Source: a virus. From it: 64,000 nucleotides of DNA. The notes under the pieces were generated by a model, which was not told the DNA's origin, did not search any database, and worked only from the letters and a program-made list of their open reading frames with translations. The translations under genes were made by a program, and so were the position numbers. Shown here piece after piece: positions 15,187 through 23,638 of this stretch (position 1 is its first letter; each line of letters opens with the position of its first letter). The stretch lies in IMG/VR virus record IMGVR_UViG_3300037468_000262, positions 1 to 64,000 of that record; one strand, written 5' to 3'.

Positions 15187-15684
15187 ATGAAGAGAGCCAT
15201 ACTGGTCGAAGGAAGGGTCTCTCTACCAGAGGACACTCTTCACCGATTGTTTAAAATTGCGAACGAAATTGTTGTTCCTTCCAGTTGGACCCTCGGTGAA
15301 GTAGGTGCTAGAGCCCAACCCACTTGGCTTCTACCTCAAATGGAAGAAGCTTTGGTGAGGTTAAACTCACAAGGATCTCGTAAGTTTAGATTCCTTGATA
15401 AGGATTCCCCTGTCATGAGAGAAATCTCCGCAATTGCTTATGGGAAAGGTTCCGTACCTACACACACTGACCACATCTCTGGGTTGTCCCTGCTGACTTT
15501 CCTCGGTGGATCCCTTGAAGACAGCGACGGAGCCCACCTTGTGGCAGAAGGAGAGTTTTATGCTGGAGGGCAAATGGTAACACTCAAGGCCGGAGAGTCG
15601 ATTGTTTTCGACGACAGTGAACCTCACTCTTGGATGCACAACGGTTACTGGTTTTTCGCTGTTAATGCCCTTGAGAAAGTTTAG
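15187..15684 (+). CDS. HxD/H double-stranded beta-helix protein, 165 aa
   Basis: PTHTDHISGLSLLTFL near residue 97 gives an HxD pair, and KAGESIVFDDSEPHSWMHNG near residue 140 gives the distal His, the arrangement of Fe(II)/2-oxoglutarate oxygenases and cupin-like enzymes. No arginine follows the distal His, so 2OG binding is uncertain. A divergent paralogue lies at 16359, with a primase-like gene between them. Confidence 0.55.
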   Translation: MKRAILVEGRVSLPEDTLHRLFKIANEIVVPSSWTLGEVGARAQPTWLLPQMEEALVRLNSQGSRKFRFLDKDSPVMREISAIAYGKGSVPTHTDHISGLSLLTFLGGSLEDSDGAHLVAEGEFYAGGQMVTLKAGESIVFDDSEPHSWMHNGYWFFAVNALEKV

Positions 15685-15732
15685 CATGGAAAAGCACTAC
15701 GAAAATTTCAACCATCACGCATAAACCACTGA

Positions 15733-16314
15733 ATGAAAACGAACAGCGTTCTCTGCCAAATTGACCATCGCGGTCGCTTGACCAAGCCCGAAACTCTGAA
15801 AGAGTATGGTAAACTCCGAGACCACATGATTCAGAGACCTTGGGAGTTGCTGAGCGACGAGACTTTTATAGACTTAATCACTGAAAAGGGTTGTACCTTC
15901 TACGGGTGCTTGTTCAAAGGTCTTGATCTCATGGAGCTACAGTACCAGCGTCTATGCTGGCACACGCAAACCCTCATCGGCGTAGATTTCGACGAATGCG
16001 AAGTTGATCCGGAGGAAATGGTAGACCTTCACTCTCACTTGGGCTATCAACCTTGGCTCGCCTATCGGACGTTTTCTGATGGGGAATTTCAGGGGAGAAA
16101 TTCTTACCGCCTACTGTGGAAAGCTCGCGTTAACTTGAATGTTTCCTACGAACGGACTCACGCTTTTATTAAAGCTTTTGCTGCACTTGCCGGAGAAGGA
16201 TTGGCTGACAAGCACAGTATGGACCCGAATCGAATGTGGCAGGGTAGTCGAAAAGGCTTCACCCATTACGACCCGGAATCCCCTTCACTAGACCTGCAAT
16301 GCTCAGTACTTTGA
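15733..16314 (+). CDS. Primase/Rep-like (AEP-type) protein, 193 aa
   Basis: LIGVDFDECEVDPEEM gives an acidic strand pair like the catalytic DxD of archaeo-eukaryotic primases, and AYRTFSDGEFQGRNSYRLLW followed by MDPNRMWQGSRKG resembles the second half of Rep/primase domains (YxTxS...RxRLxW...R.W.G). It is short for a full primase and lacks a helicase. Function is inferred from these motifs only. Confidence 0.5.
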   Translation: MKTNSVLCQIDHRGRLTKPETLKEYGKLRDHMIQRPWELLSDETFIDLITEKGCTFYGCLFKGLDLMELQYQRLCWHTQTLIGVDFDECEVDPEEMVDLHSHLGYQPWLAYRTFSDGEFQGRNSYRLLWKARVNLNVSYERTHAFIKAFAALAGEGLADKHSMDPNRMWQGSRKGFTHYDPESPSLDLQCSVL

Positions 16315-16358
16315 CCTAAATCTCCGTAGTTCCCCAAGGTTTTCACGTCACAAGTGAG

Positions 16359-16805
16359 ATGGCCGAGGACATTGTCAAGGAAGCAGGAAGTCCCCCGGAA
16401 GAGTGGTTATTCGGGGCTGTCGATGTGGCGAAACTTCCGGAGTCTTGCCTGCATTTGGGGCAACAAGCGATTGCTTCTTTGAACGAAGTGACGAAAGATT
16501 TCACATGGAGTCTCGGCGGTCAATCACATGCAAAACCAGCAATGGCGTTTGGTCGTGGAAGCATCCCTTTTCATATTGATGAAATTACAGGGTTGACTTT
16601 GCTGATTCTCCTATATTGCCGCCCTTGGCAGTTAGTCCATGATCTAGCAACCTCCGGTCAATTTTTATCTGAAGACGGGTACACCTCATTGACCTTGGGA
16701 AAAGCCCTAGTCTTTAATGATTGCCAGTTTCACGCCTGGTTGACAAACTCGGCCTGGGCCTTCGCGACGTTCCCAATCGTAAAGGAGCGCAGGCACGCTC
16801 CCTGA
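16359..16805 (+). CDS. HxD/H beta-helix protein, 148 aa (paralogue of 15187)
   Basis: FHIDEITGLTLLILL and LTLGKALVFNDCQFHAWL align with THTDHISGLSLLTFL and LKAGESIVFDDSEPHSWM of the earlier gene. HxD and distal His are both kept. The final residues run into a GC-rich palindromic element. Confidence 0.5.
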   Translation: MAEDIVKEAGSPPEEWLFGAVDVAKLPESCLHLGQQAIASLNEVTKDFTWSLGGQSHAKPAMAFGRGSIPFHIDEITGLTLLILLYCRPWQLVHDLATSGQFLSEDGYTSLTLGKALVFNDCQFHAWLTNSAWAFATFPIVKERRHAP

Positions 16806-16890
16806 GGCTCTGTAAGAGCCTTCGCTCCGCTCCGGGCCCAACCCCTTGACCCCGCTCCGACGCTCCCCTCTCGGCCTTCTGGGCCCCTCT
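16786..16890. repeat. GC-rich palindromic island A
   Basis: About 100 nt of sharply higher GC than the flanks, dense in short inverted repeats such as AGGCTCT-GTA-AGAGCCT (16805-16821). It covers the end of the beta-helix gene and the gap before 16920. Similar islands lie inside genes at about 47990 and 59470. Confidence 0.5.
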
Positions 16891-16919
16891 TACGGAGTTC
16901 ACTTTACAACCTTAAACCA

Positions 16920-17442
16920 TTGAGAAGCAAAGTTGCTTTAACCTTCGGTCGATTTAACATAGGCCACTCCGGTCATATTGAGCTGATTGAAAAGTTGCTC
17001 ACCCACGGCGACATTGCCAAAGTATACGTATCGTCGGGCGGGAAGAACAACGACTGGAACCTTCGCGTTCTCCTACTCCGTACGTTATGTCGCCAAGCTA
17101 AAGTCGACCTAAACAGGGTATCATTTCTCAAGGCTATCAATCCCTTTAGAGCTCTTTCTGAGACCTTGGGGGGAGGAACACCCAGAGGACATTTCTCTGG
17201 TCTTAGGCTCGGATCAAACTCACATGGGCAGAGAACTTTCTCAAAAGTTCGACGTTTTCTTCTTTGAGAATAGAAGGAGTAATTCAAGTAGCGAAGTTAG
17301 AAAAATCTTGGACAAAGGTGAGACTCCGGACCCCTACAAAGAAAACAGGTATGCCTTCAAACTTTCAAAACTTTTGAGACACGAGGAAGCTTCAAATGAA
17401 AAGTTCAGAAAAGCTCAAAGAAAAACTAAGACTGCTGCTTAA
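16920..17442 (+). CDS. Nucleotidyltransferase (NMNAT/cytidylyltransferase-like), frameshifted at a G6 run
   Basis: LTFGRFNIGHSGHIELIEKL is the GxFxxxHxGH ATP-binding motif. The first frame ends near 17267, while residues of the second half, SLVLGSDQTHMGREL and NSSSEVRKIL (the SSTxxR-type motif), are in the +1 frame. Removing one G from GGGGGG near 17167 joins them as ETLGEEHPEDISLVLG. The start is TTG 16920. The family makes NAD or CDP-type intermediates. Confidence 0.65.
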
Positions 17443-17617
17443 GGGCTATCCTGGACTTAAAGTCAGTTCCCGCTGGCCTTGGGGGGAGCAAACCTTTCAG
17501 GAAATTGCCTGGGTAGTTCAAGACTATGTAAATAACAGTGGGGACGTAATAAACGAAGACCCTCTTCAGGAATGGGTAGAGGAGTATAACTTTTTCCAAT
17601 TCGAGGTTAAAAAGTAA
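17396..17617 (+). CDS. Hypothetical protein, 73 aa
   Basis: Basic helix MKSSEKLKEKLRLLLKGYPG followed by WPWGEQTFQEIAWVVQDYV. Overlaps the previous gene by 47 nt. Its stop is at the edge of a promoter module. Confidence 0.55.
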   Translation: MKSSEKLKEKLRLLLKGYPGLKVSSRWPWGEQTFQEIAWVVQDYVNNSGDVINEDPLQEWVEEYNFFQFEVKK

Positions 17618-17621
17618 GCTC

Positions 17622-17693
17622 GGGCGGTAAACCGAACCCAAACCGACGGTTGCCACCCTTGGCTTAGCCGAGCGAAACAGGTATAGTTATTCT
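17622..17693 (+). promoter_or_regulatory. Stem-promoter module 5 (leaderless)
   Basis: GGGCGGTAAACCGAACCC and ACCGACGGT stems, -35 TTGGCT (17659-17664), 17-nt spacer with TTAGCCGAGCGAA, -10 TATAGT (17682-17687), 6 nt, ATG 17694. Drives the kinase-phosphatase pair. Confidence 0.8.
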
Positions 17694-18155
17694 ATGAACG
17701 AACTCGAAGCCTACGTGATGGTCGGTGCCCCTGGCTCCGGCAAGTCAACCCAAGTTTCCAAGCTGGTAGCGTCTCACCCAGATGCCGTTGTGATTTCCGG
17801 TGATGACATCCGCGCTGAACTCTACGGCGACGCAGACGTCCAAGGCAACTACGTCGAAATTCACGACCGGATGCTGGAAATTCTCGAAGAGAATGTCGGC
17901 CGCACCGTGATCATGGATGGCACCCACTACAGGGCAGCTTACCGCAAGGAAGCTATCGATATGCTGAACTCATACGGGTACAACAAAGTTGTTGCGGTAG
18001 TAGTCGACAAACCTCTTGCTGTTTGTTTGCGGCAGAACTCTTTGCGGGACCGTAAAGTTCCCGAGCATGTGATTGAGCTCATGCACAACTCTTTGCAAGC
18101 TTCCCTCAAGAATATTACCAACGAGCCCTTCCACCGCATTGACTTCGTCTACTAA
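17694..18155 (+). CDS. Polynucleotide kinase-like P-loop protein, 153 aa
   Basis: GAPGSGKST at residues 11-19 is the P-loop; SGDDIRAELYGD (about 36-47) and IMDGTHYRAAYRKEAI (about 76-91) match the acceptor-binding DD and lid regions of the Pnkp/T4 Pnk kinase family. That family moves ATP phosphate onto 5'-OH ends of RNA or DNA. At 153 residues it equals an isolated kinase domain. It is 6 nt upstream of a PPP-type phosphatase, the same order as in fused bacterial Pnkp. Confidence 0.75.
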   Translation: MNELEAYVMVGAPGSGKSTQVSKLVASHPDAVVISGDDIRAELYGDADVQGNYVEIHDRMLEILEENVGRTVIMDGTHYRAAYRKEAIDMLNSYGYNKVVAVVVDKPLAVCLRQNSLRDRKVPEHVIELMHNSLQASLKNITNEPFHRIDFVY

Positions 18156-18161
18156 ACTACC

Positions 18162-18881
18162 ATGATCACCTATGATGACAAACTTCAGCCGGGGGACGTA
18201 GTCGCCCTCGGAGACATTCACGGAACCTGGAATCTCTTCGAGCAGTTCTTGGAGTGGGTCGAAGGTAATCAAGCGACCGTTGTCTTACTGGGCGACATGA
18301 TTGACCGTGGAGGCCAAGACTTGGAGGTCTTGAAAGCAACCAAGCAACTGCTGGATGACCCCGAGCATCGCGGACTTCAAGCTTTTTATGCTCTGATGGG
18401 CAACCACGAGAGGATGTTTCTTGACGCCATGTTGGTTGACCCGTATGGTCAAGGTTACCATCTGTGGATTCAAAACGGGGGTAATTTCGATCAGGCACCT
18501 GAGATGGTGAAAGAGCACGCAGCCTGGGTGAAAGAGTTACCGATCTATATGGTAATCGGGGATACAATGTTTGTTCACGGGGGTATTTACCCTGGTCACG
18601 ACCCAGCTAAAGCTGTTGCGGAGAAGCGAGGAGATGCCCTTCTGTGGATGCGCCAACCTTTCCTCACGTTTGGCCCTGAGTTTGAGCGTTGGAACCCTAA
18701 CTTAAAAAGGGTTGTTCACGGTCACACCCCTACAGTTTATGAAGAAGGTGGTCGAGACCGAGTGCCAATTCACAAAGGCGACAGGGTGAACATTGACACC
18801 GGTGCTTACGTTCGTGAGGGGTGCCTCACTGCCTACAACGTAACTCGAAACACTTTTCACCAGTTTATAAAACCTAAATGA
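18162..18881 (+). CDS. PPP-type metallophosphatase, Pnkp phosphatase-like, 239 aa
   Basis: GDIHG (about 17-21), GDMIDRG (about 44-50), GNHE (about 80-83) and VHGHTPTV (about 186) are the metal-binding motifs of calcineurin-like phosphatases. The family includes lambda-type protein phosphatase, ApaH and the central 2',3'-phosphatase of bacterial Pnkp. Adjacency to the kinase favours an RNA/DNA end-healing role; a protein phosphatase remains possible. Confidence 0.8.
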   Translation: MITYDDKLQPGDVVALGDIHGTWNLFEQFLEWVEGNQATVVLLGDMIDRGGQDLEVLKATKQLLDDPEHRGLQAFYALMGNHERMFLDAMLVDPYGQGYHLWIQNGGNFDQAPEMVKEHAAWVKELPIYMVIGDTMFVHGGIYPGHDPAKAVAEKRGDALLWMRQPFLTFGPEFERWNPNLKRVVHGHTPTVYEEGGRDRVPIHKGDRVNIDTGAYVREGCLTAYNVTRNTFHQFIKPK

Positions 18882-18945
18882 AAGTATACTAACTTCAGGT
18901 GGTAAGAGTCTCACCGCTGCTTCTCAAAAGTCACCCAAGCTTATT

Positions 18946-19599
18946 ATGGACTACTTCGACCTGTACTACTCATACCTTTCCAAGTGTGAAAAGAGTAATT
19001 GGATGAATCTTAGGGACCCTAATCATGACGATATGGAGTGGAATCACACTCTGCCCCAGTGCATATTCAAGGGTCATGGACCAGGTCAGTGGCTAACTAT
19101 GGAGCAACATGCAATTGCTTCGGCGTTGCAGACGTTGGCGTTTGAGCATGACGTGATTTGTGGTTGGCACTGGAAATACTTGCCGGAAGAACTGAGAAAG
19201 AAAACAAAAGAGGTGGTTAGCCGCGTAAAAAGCGAACGCATAACAGGAATAAATAATCACCAATACGGGAAACCTCACACACAAGAAACGAAAGAAAAAA
19301 TAGCAAGAACCCTTTCCAATGGGGCGGCAGACGGTTTCAATCGAAAAGGTAAGCTTCACCCCATGTACGGAAAAAGCCATAATCCCGAGTCGAAAAGAAA
19401 AATCTCTGAATCCATGAGAGGAGATAAAAACCACAATTACGGTAAACAAATGTCTCAAAAGCAGAAAGACGAAATTTCCCTAACGAAAAAGAAAAGGTTT
19501 AAATGTTTAGTTACAGGATTTATTAGCAGTTTTTCGGGTTTATCTAAATACCAGAATAGTAGGAGGATAGACACTTCACTTCGCATTCAAATCAACTAG
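18946..19599 (+). CDS. Free-standing homing endonuclease with NUMOD3 repeats, 217 aa
   Basis: Residues 27-65 (MEWNHTLPQCIF, then LTMEQHAIAS) look like an HNH/His-Me core. The remainder carries three NUMOD3-type DNA-binding repeats, GINNHQYGKPHTQETKEKI, HPMYGKSHNPESKRKIS and NHNYGKQMSQKQKDEIS. Its A-rich base composition differs from the neighbours, consistent with a mobile gene between the phosphatase and the exonuclease. Confidence 0.8.
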   Translation: MDYFDLYYSYLSKCEKSNWMNLRDPNHDDMEWNHTLPQCIFKGHGPGQWLTMEQHAIASALQTLAFEHDVICGWHWKYLPEELRKKTKEVVSRVKSERITGINNHQYGKPHTQETKEKIARTLSNGAADGFNRKGKLHPMYGKSHNPESKRKISESMRGDKNHNYGKQMSQKQKDEISLTKKKRFKCLVTGFISSFSGLSKYQNSRRIDTSLRIQIN

Positions 19600-19600
19600 T

Positions 19601-20521
19601 ATGAAACGTCTTTTATTGATTGACACCTCTGCGTTATTTTTCCGCTCTCGCTCTGCGTTGACGCGAACAATGGGAGAAATGGTCACAACATACGGGTCCC
19701 CGGTCACCGGAACGTTCGGTTTCCTAAACTCTTTATTTGCCATACTTGCAAAGTACGATTACTCTTCGGTTGTACCTTGCGCTGAAGGAGGGAATAACTG
19801 GAGAAAACGTGAATCTAACACCTACAAGGTTAATCGGGATACTGCAGGTGCTGTACATTATACTGATCAAAGTTTGTTACTTGAAGAAGTTCTGCCCACC
19901 CTTGGTATGAATGTGTCGAAAGTTGAGGGGTTTGAAGCGGATGATGTGATTGCTCACATTTCAAGAAACTCGTCAGCATACGATGAAGTTCATGTGTGCA
20001 GTTGCGATCGTGACCTGCTACAACTTGTTACCAACAGAGTGAAAGTTTTGTTGTTCAGCTCCTCTAAAAAAATGGAGTTAGTGGACATTGATTGGGTGTT
20101 GAATAATGAGGGTGTGTACCCCTCAGAAATTAAGTTCAAAAAATCTCTGTGTGGTGATAAATCAGACAACGTTTCAGGTATCCCTAAAATCGGGAACAAG
20201 ACCGCTGTGAAAATTATCGAGGAGTGCCGCTCTGAAGGGCCCAGAGAAGGCTTCTCGATCGCAGATCGGATCACTTTCCATCCGAAAGTTGTATCAAACG
20301 CCTCAACTTTCCTCGGAAATTTGCGTCTCGTTACCTTAGAAAACGATGTTCCAGATCTCTCGTGGTACGCTTCGTCCCCTCCTATTGAATCACACGTTAA
20401 AGCGTTATTTGAAGGGCTTGAGTTCAAGTCATATTTGAAACCTACCCGGTTGGGTAAAATCTTGAAAGCCCTCAAGGTTTTGACGAATGAGACTAGTAGC
20501 AGTTCAGCTCCTAACCCATGA
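19601..20521 (+). CDS. 5'-3' exonuclease / flap endonuclease, 306 aa
   Basis: LLLIDTSALFFRSRSAL starts the PIN-like N domain; KVEGFEADDVIAHIS (about 106-120) and VHVCSCDRDLLQLV (about 128-141) carry the acidic metal ligands, and CGDKSDNVSGIPKIGNKTA (about 184-202) is the helix-hairpin-helix. This matches the PolA N-terminal or T4/T5 exonuclease that removes RNA primers and flaps. It would complement the Pol gamma-like polymerase, which lacks this domain. Confidence 0.85.
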   Translation: MKRLLLIDTSALFFRSRSALTRTMGEMVTTYGSPVTGTFGFLNSLFAILAKYDYSSVVPCAEGGNNWRKRESNTYKVNRDTAGAVHYTDQSLLLEEVLPTLGMNVSKVEGFEADDVIAHISRNSSAYDEVHVCSCDRDLLQLVTNRVKVLLFSSSKKMELVDIDWVLNNEGVYPSEIKFKKSLCGDKSDNVSGIPKIGNKTAVKIIEECRSEGPREGFSIADRITFHPKVVSNASTFLGNLRLVTLENDVPDLSWYASSPPIESHVKALFEGLEFKSYLKPTRLGKILKALKVLTNETSSSSAPNP

Positions 20522-20621
20522 CAAACAAGTCACCTGGTATCATATCCCGTGGGGGGAAAAGTACCTTGACGATCTGCGTAAGAAAGGTCACATCCTTCAG
20601 ACTCAGGTTTACTATGAGTGA
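20487..20621 (+). CDS. Small protein, 44 aa, overlapping the exonuclease end
   Basis: MRLVAVQLLTHDKQVTWYHI, then PWGEKYLDDLRKKG. It overlaps the exonuclease by 35 nt and the next ATG by 8 nt, a chain of coupled starts. Unknown function. Confidence 0.4.
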   Translation: MRLVAVQLLTHDKQVTWYHIPWGEKYLDDLRKKGHILQTQVYYE

Positions 20622-20832
20622 GTTGCGAGTACTCGGCAACTTCGCTCTAATTGTTGGTCAATTTATTCTACTTTTCAAGAGTAGGCAGATCGGACTCCTG
20701 ACACTTCTCCTTGGTAGTAGCCTCAGCCTCCCTTACTTTCTGAATCAGAAGCAATGGGATGTTGTTGCGGTTATCGTGATGGGAATCACCCTTAACCTCA
20801 CCGGTCTTTTCATAAACCCTTTTCACTCTTGA
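20614..20832 (+). CDS. Small membrane protein, 72 aa
   Basis: From ATG 20614 the product has three hydrophobic segments (about 5-20, 24-38 and 48-66), so it is probably a three-helix membrane protein. Unknown family. Confidence 0.5.
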   Translation: MSELRVLGNFALIVGQFILLFKSRQIGLLTLLLGSSLSLPYFLNQKQWDVVAVIVMGITLNLTGLFINPFHS

Positions 20833-20840
20833 GTGTAGAG

Positions 20841-20910
20841 TCGGACAACCGAACCACTGAGGCCGGTTTCCACCCTTGCCCCTACAGGGAAGACACGCTA
20901 AGATTATAGT
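20841..20910 (+). promoter_or_regulatory. Stem-promoter module 6 (leaderless)
   Basis: -35 TTGCCC (20876-20881), 17-nt spacer, -10 TAAGAT (20899-20904), 6 nt, ATG 20911. The upstream stem and spacer palindrome are more degenerate than in other copies. Confidence 0.7.
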
Positions 20911-21048
20911 ATGGAAAACGACTCGATTCGCTGTAAACTCGGACCTCGTGAGAAAGGTCGGAAACACAAGGGCAAAGTTAAGCCCCAAGCTCTACGGCAA
21001 GCCAAGGCTCGCCGGACTGCTCTCGTTCAAAAGCTCGCTTCAAAATGA
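20911..21048 (+). CDS. Small basic protein, 45 aa
   Basis: Very rich in Lys and Arg (REKGRKHKGKVKPQALRQAKAR), so probably nucleic-acid binding. Its ATG is at the predicted +1 and its stop overlaps the next ATG. Confidence 0.55.
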   Translation: MENDSIRCKLGPREKGRKHKGKVKPQALRQAKARRTALVQKLASK

Positions 21049-21308
21049 CAACCCTTCCTGTAATTCACTTGAACGGCACCGGAGCCGCTCCACTCACTGC
21101 CGAGTACGAGGATGCCTACAGAGCCCTCCAGACGGCTCAGAGCAAGCTAGCCGAAGCTACCTGTCATCCTCGAGACTTCTATCCCCTCGGAGATCAAGTC
21201 TGGCTTCAAGCTCGCGAAGAGCGCGAAATTGCACTCATGAAACTCCGTGATGTAAAAGAGTACTTAGGTGACTGGGCGAACCATTGCTCCGAACACATTC
21301 GAAAATGA
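21045..21308 (+). CDS. Small phage protein with HLNGTG motif, 87 aa
   Basis: VIHLNGTGAAPLTAEYEDAY, then CHPRDFYP and a helix, is a recurring pattern of small phage proteins without known role. Overlaps both neighbours by 4 nt. Confidence 0.65.
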   Translation: MTTLPVIHLNGTGAAPLTAEYEDAYRALQTAQSKLAEATCHPRDFYPLGDQVWLQAREEREIALMKLRDVKEYLGDWANHCSEHIRK

Positions 21309-21649
21309 GTTTTAACATGACCGCAGATAGCAACCTGAGCAAAATCAAACCGAAGCTGAGGACAGAGGGTCGAGTATCTGGTAACTTCGGCAGAAATAAA
21401 GTTGAAGGGAAAAGGCAAACTCTGGACCTGAGCTCCAACACCCTGAACAAAGACAGTCTAAGAATTCCTGATCCCCGAGAAGTTTACGAAAGGCTAGAAC
21501 AAGCCTATACTATTACAACAGACCCCGAGCTGAAGGCTTTTTTAGCTGAGATGTTGAAAAAGCGTAAAGCAACAACCCAGACGAGAGCAGTAGAAAAAAC
21601 TACTCGCTCCCGGTCCGAATACTGGGAGGAAGTTAACCGTGTACGGTGA
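21305..21649 (+). CDS. Hypothetical basic protein, 114 aa
   Basis: ATG 21305 overlaps the previous stop. Disordered basic N-terminus, then helix DPREVYERLEQAYTITTDPE and a Lys/Arg/Thr-rich tail. Unknown. Confidence 0.6.
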   Translation: MSFNMTADSNLSKIKPKLRTEGRVSGNFGRNKVEGKRQTLDLSSNTLNKDSLRIPDPREVYERLEQAYTITTDPELKAFLAEMLKKRKATTQTRAVEKTTRSRSEYWEEVNRVR

Positions 21650-21878
21650 TCCAGTGACTTACAAATCGCCCCTTAGAATATACGAAAACTTTCCCAGCCT
21701 TGTAGTTTACAAGTGCTCTAAAACAGAGGCTGTAGTTGGTAAAATTTATAAGACGTTTGAAGGGAAGTGGTTTTTGGCGACACGCTACATCGGTCACTGG
21801 CAACCCATTGAAGTTTTCACCAAGTACCAAGGTTTCCTTTTTCTAAACGAACTTCACAAACAACGCACTCAAATCTGA
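21639..21878 (+). CDS. Hypothetical protein, 79 aa
   Basis: GTG start overlapping the previous gene by 11 nt. Beta-rich with EGKWFLATRYIGHWQPIEVF. A GGCTGC-TTCG-GCAGCC hairpin (21891-21906) follows its stop. Confidence 0.5.
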   Translation: MYGDPVTYKSPLRIYENFPSLVVYKCSKTEAVVGKIYKTFEGKWFLATRYIGHWQPIEVFTKYQGFLFLNELHKQRTQI

Positions 21879-22000
21879 GTCAAACGTTCAGGCTGCTTCG
21901 GCAGCCCGGAAGTAGGTGACAAAGGAACGCATTCGTTCAGTCTTTTTACAGACCGGGATTGTCTCCAAAGGAACGCGCAAAGCAACCCTAGGAGAACACA

Positions 22001-22120
22001 ATGACTAACACTTCAGACAATTCAACCAAAAGTCTCAACCCTTTGTATCTTATCAAGAAAAGCCTCATCAAAGAAGGCAAACTAAAAGAAGCACAGCTTG
22101 AGATGGCCAAGAAACCTTAA
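22001..22120 (+). CDS. Small basic protein, 39 aa
   Basis: Preceded by a clear GGAG ribosome site 8 nt before the ATG. A short helix (LYLIKKSLIKEGKLKEAQLE). The 120 nt upstream of it hold two AAAGGAACGC repeats and a short hairpin but no other gene. Confidence 0.55.
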   Translation: MTNTSDNSTKSLNPLYLIKKSLIKEGKLKEAQLEMAKKP

Positions 22121-22131
22121 ACCCTCAAAAA

Positions 22132-22392
22132 ATGAGCTATACCCCTATTTTAGTGTTGCTTCCCGAACCGGAAGCCGAAGAAATTCACCGAGCTGTAAGT
22201 CTTTCTAACCAGGAATGGCTTGTTCTTTCTCACTGCGCCGAATCTTTTTCGGCCACTTACCGGGAAAGTCACAGTCAAGTGATTGCAACCTATGTAACCC
22301 GTGGACAGCTTGATTTAGCTGTAGAAGAAGCGGCAAAAATGAACGTTTTGCTACTGCAACTCGATAAAATTCAAGCCAAACTTATATCTTGA
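22132..22392 (+). CDS. Hypothetical protein, 86 aa
   Basis: LPEPEAEEIHRAVSLSNQEW followed by a helical C-terminus. Unknown function. Confidence 0.55.
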   Translation: MSYTPILVLLPEPEAEEIHRAVSLSNQEWLVLSHCAESFSATYRESHSQVIATYVTRGQLDLAVEEAAKMNVLLLQLDKIQAKLIS

Positions 22393-22400
22393 CGAATCGA

Positions 22401-22799
22401 ATGCTCAGCAACGTCCCTCCTGTCGTGTTTGACATTGACATGACATTGACCAGCGAATGGTACTACAATGAAGATGTTACTAGGCTTAGAGTCAACAAAC
22501 CGCTCGTGCAACTTGCGAGAGCACTTGTTGACTCGGGAGTCCCAGTTGTGATTTCAACCGCTCGACCTGAACGTTTAAGAATTGACTCACAAGTTTGGCT
22601 TCGAGGTATTGGTCTTCGCTACGAAGCCTTATATATGAGGGAAGACGGCGACGATCGGCCAGACCACTACGTAAAAACTAAACAAGCACTTTCGATTATT
22701 GAAGACTTCGGTCGCCCTATATTGTGGTATGACGACAACGTAGACAACTGCAAAGTTGTTAAAAACTTAGGTATACCTTGCATACAAGTCACCCAATGA
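22401..22799 (+). CDS. HAD phosphatase, Pnkp 3'-phosphatase-like, 132 aa
   Basis: FDIDMTLTS (about 10-18) is the catalytic DxDxT loop, VVISTAR (about 49-55) motif II, and WYDDNVDNCKVVKNLGI (about 112-128) the acidic metal site. Length and order resemble the C-terminal 3'-phosphatase domain of T4 polynucleotide kinase. It may be another nucleic-acid end-healing enzyme or a 5'-nucleotidase. TTG 22389 is an alternative start. Confidence 0.7.
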   Translation: MLSNVPPVVFDIDMTLTSEWYYNEDVTRLRVNKPLVQLARALVDSGVPVVISTARPERLRIDSQVWLRGIGLRYEALYMREDGDDRPDHYVKTKQALSIIEDFGRPILWYDDNVDNCKVVKNLGIPCIQVTQ

Positions 22800-23017
22800 A
22801 AAAGAATCGAAAAGAAATAAGTTTAGACCGTCAGGTTAAAATTGACCCGAAAGAGTCTCAAAACCGCAGGGATTTGATGGCGACAATGGCAGAGATGAGC
22901 CAGCACTTGCCTAACGTTTCAATGGAGAAACAAGAGCTGGTAGCCCAGTTTATGGTGGAACAACTCCGTGGGGCGGCCAACCGAACCGAACCGTTCGGTT
23001 CAAACCCTAAACCCTAA
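22796..23017 (+). CDS. Hypothetical protein, 73 aa
   Basis: Starts on the upstream stop (ATGA). Basic N-terminus, helical middle; its last codons read through an ACCGAACCG/CGGTTC stem like those of the promoter modules. Confidence 0.5.
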   Translation: MKKNRKEISLDRQVKIDPKESQNRRDLMATMAEMSQHLPNVSMEKQELVAQFMVEQLRGAANRTEPFGSNPKP

Positions 23018-23060
23018 AGAGAGATTCAAGCTAAACTAAAATTACCTAAACAACCCCCCA

Positions 23061-23297
23061 ATGGAAACCAAGTCCGAAATCTCCATCCCGCTCAGCAGCG
23101 AATCTTGGCAACTTTTGCACGACCTTTTGAAGGTGCGGCAATATTCTCTCGAGCGCGACATTGCTCGGGCAGACGAGACTGACTCTATGGACTACGCACA
23201 AATTCTCCTAGACGAAGCTGTCGAATGCAAGAAGATTTCCGACCGGATTTCTTTTAACCTCACTCTCACTAGCCTGTCGGAAGTCCTTGCAAAGTAA
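23061..23297 (+). CDS. Hypothetical protein, 78 aa
   Basis: Starts with a beta strand (KSEISIPLSSESWQLLHDLL) and continues helical. A TAAACT -10 lies upstream near 23032. Unknown family. Confidence 0.55.
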   Translation: METKSEISIPLSSESWQLLHDLLKVRQYSLERDIARADETDSMDYAQILLDEAVECKKISDRISFNLTLTSLSEVLAK

Positions 23298-23329
23298 GGC
23301 AAAGTTCACTGTTAACCCGCGACGCTTTC

Positions 23330-23638
23330 ATGCTATCTACGAATACCCGGCTAAGGCTGGTGATTATTGCAGACAAGATCTCAAAAAGTGAGGAAGTTTC
23401 CTTCGAGGAAGCAGCCTTCATTCAAAAGTGGGCAAGCCACAATCGTCATGCCTATGGGATTCTTCAGAAGGCTAGGCGGAGGGCAATCTCGGGGGAGCCT
23501 GAGCCGGGGTCGCTTGACGATCTTATCGACGGTATGAACCTCGGCTTTGCAGATCCTTCCTCTCACTTAATCGGTCCTCAATCTCCAAACGACCTGGCAA
23601 ACTTTTTTCAAAGCACCACCGTGGCTCAAAATGACTGA
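23330..23638 (+). CDS. Hypothetical protein, 102 aa
   Basis: Helical, with LVIIADKISKSEEVSFEEAA and KARRRAISGEPEPGSLDDLI. Overlaps the next gene by 8 nt. Unknown function. Confidence 0.55.
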   Translation: MLSTNTRLRLVIIADKISKSEEVSFEEAAFIQKWASHNRHAYGILQKARRRAISGEPEPGSLDDLIDGMNLGFADPSSHLIGPQSPNDLANFFQSTTVAQND

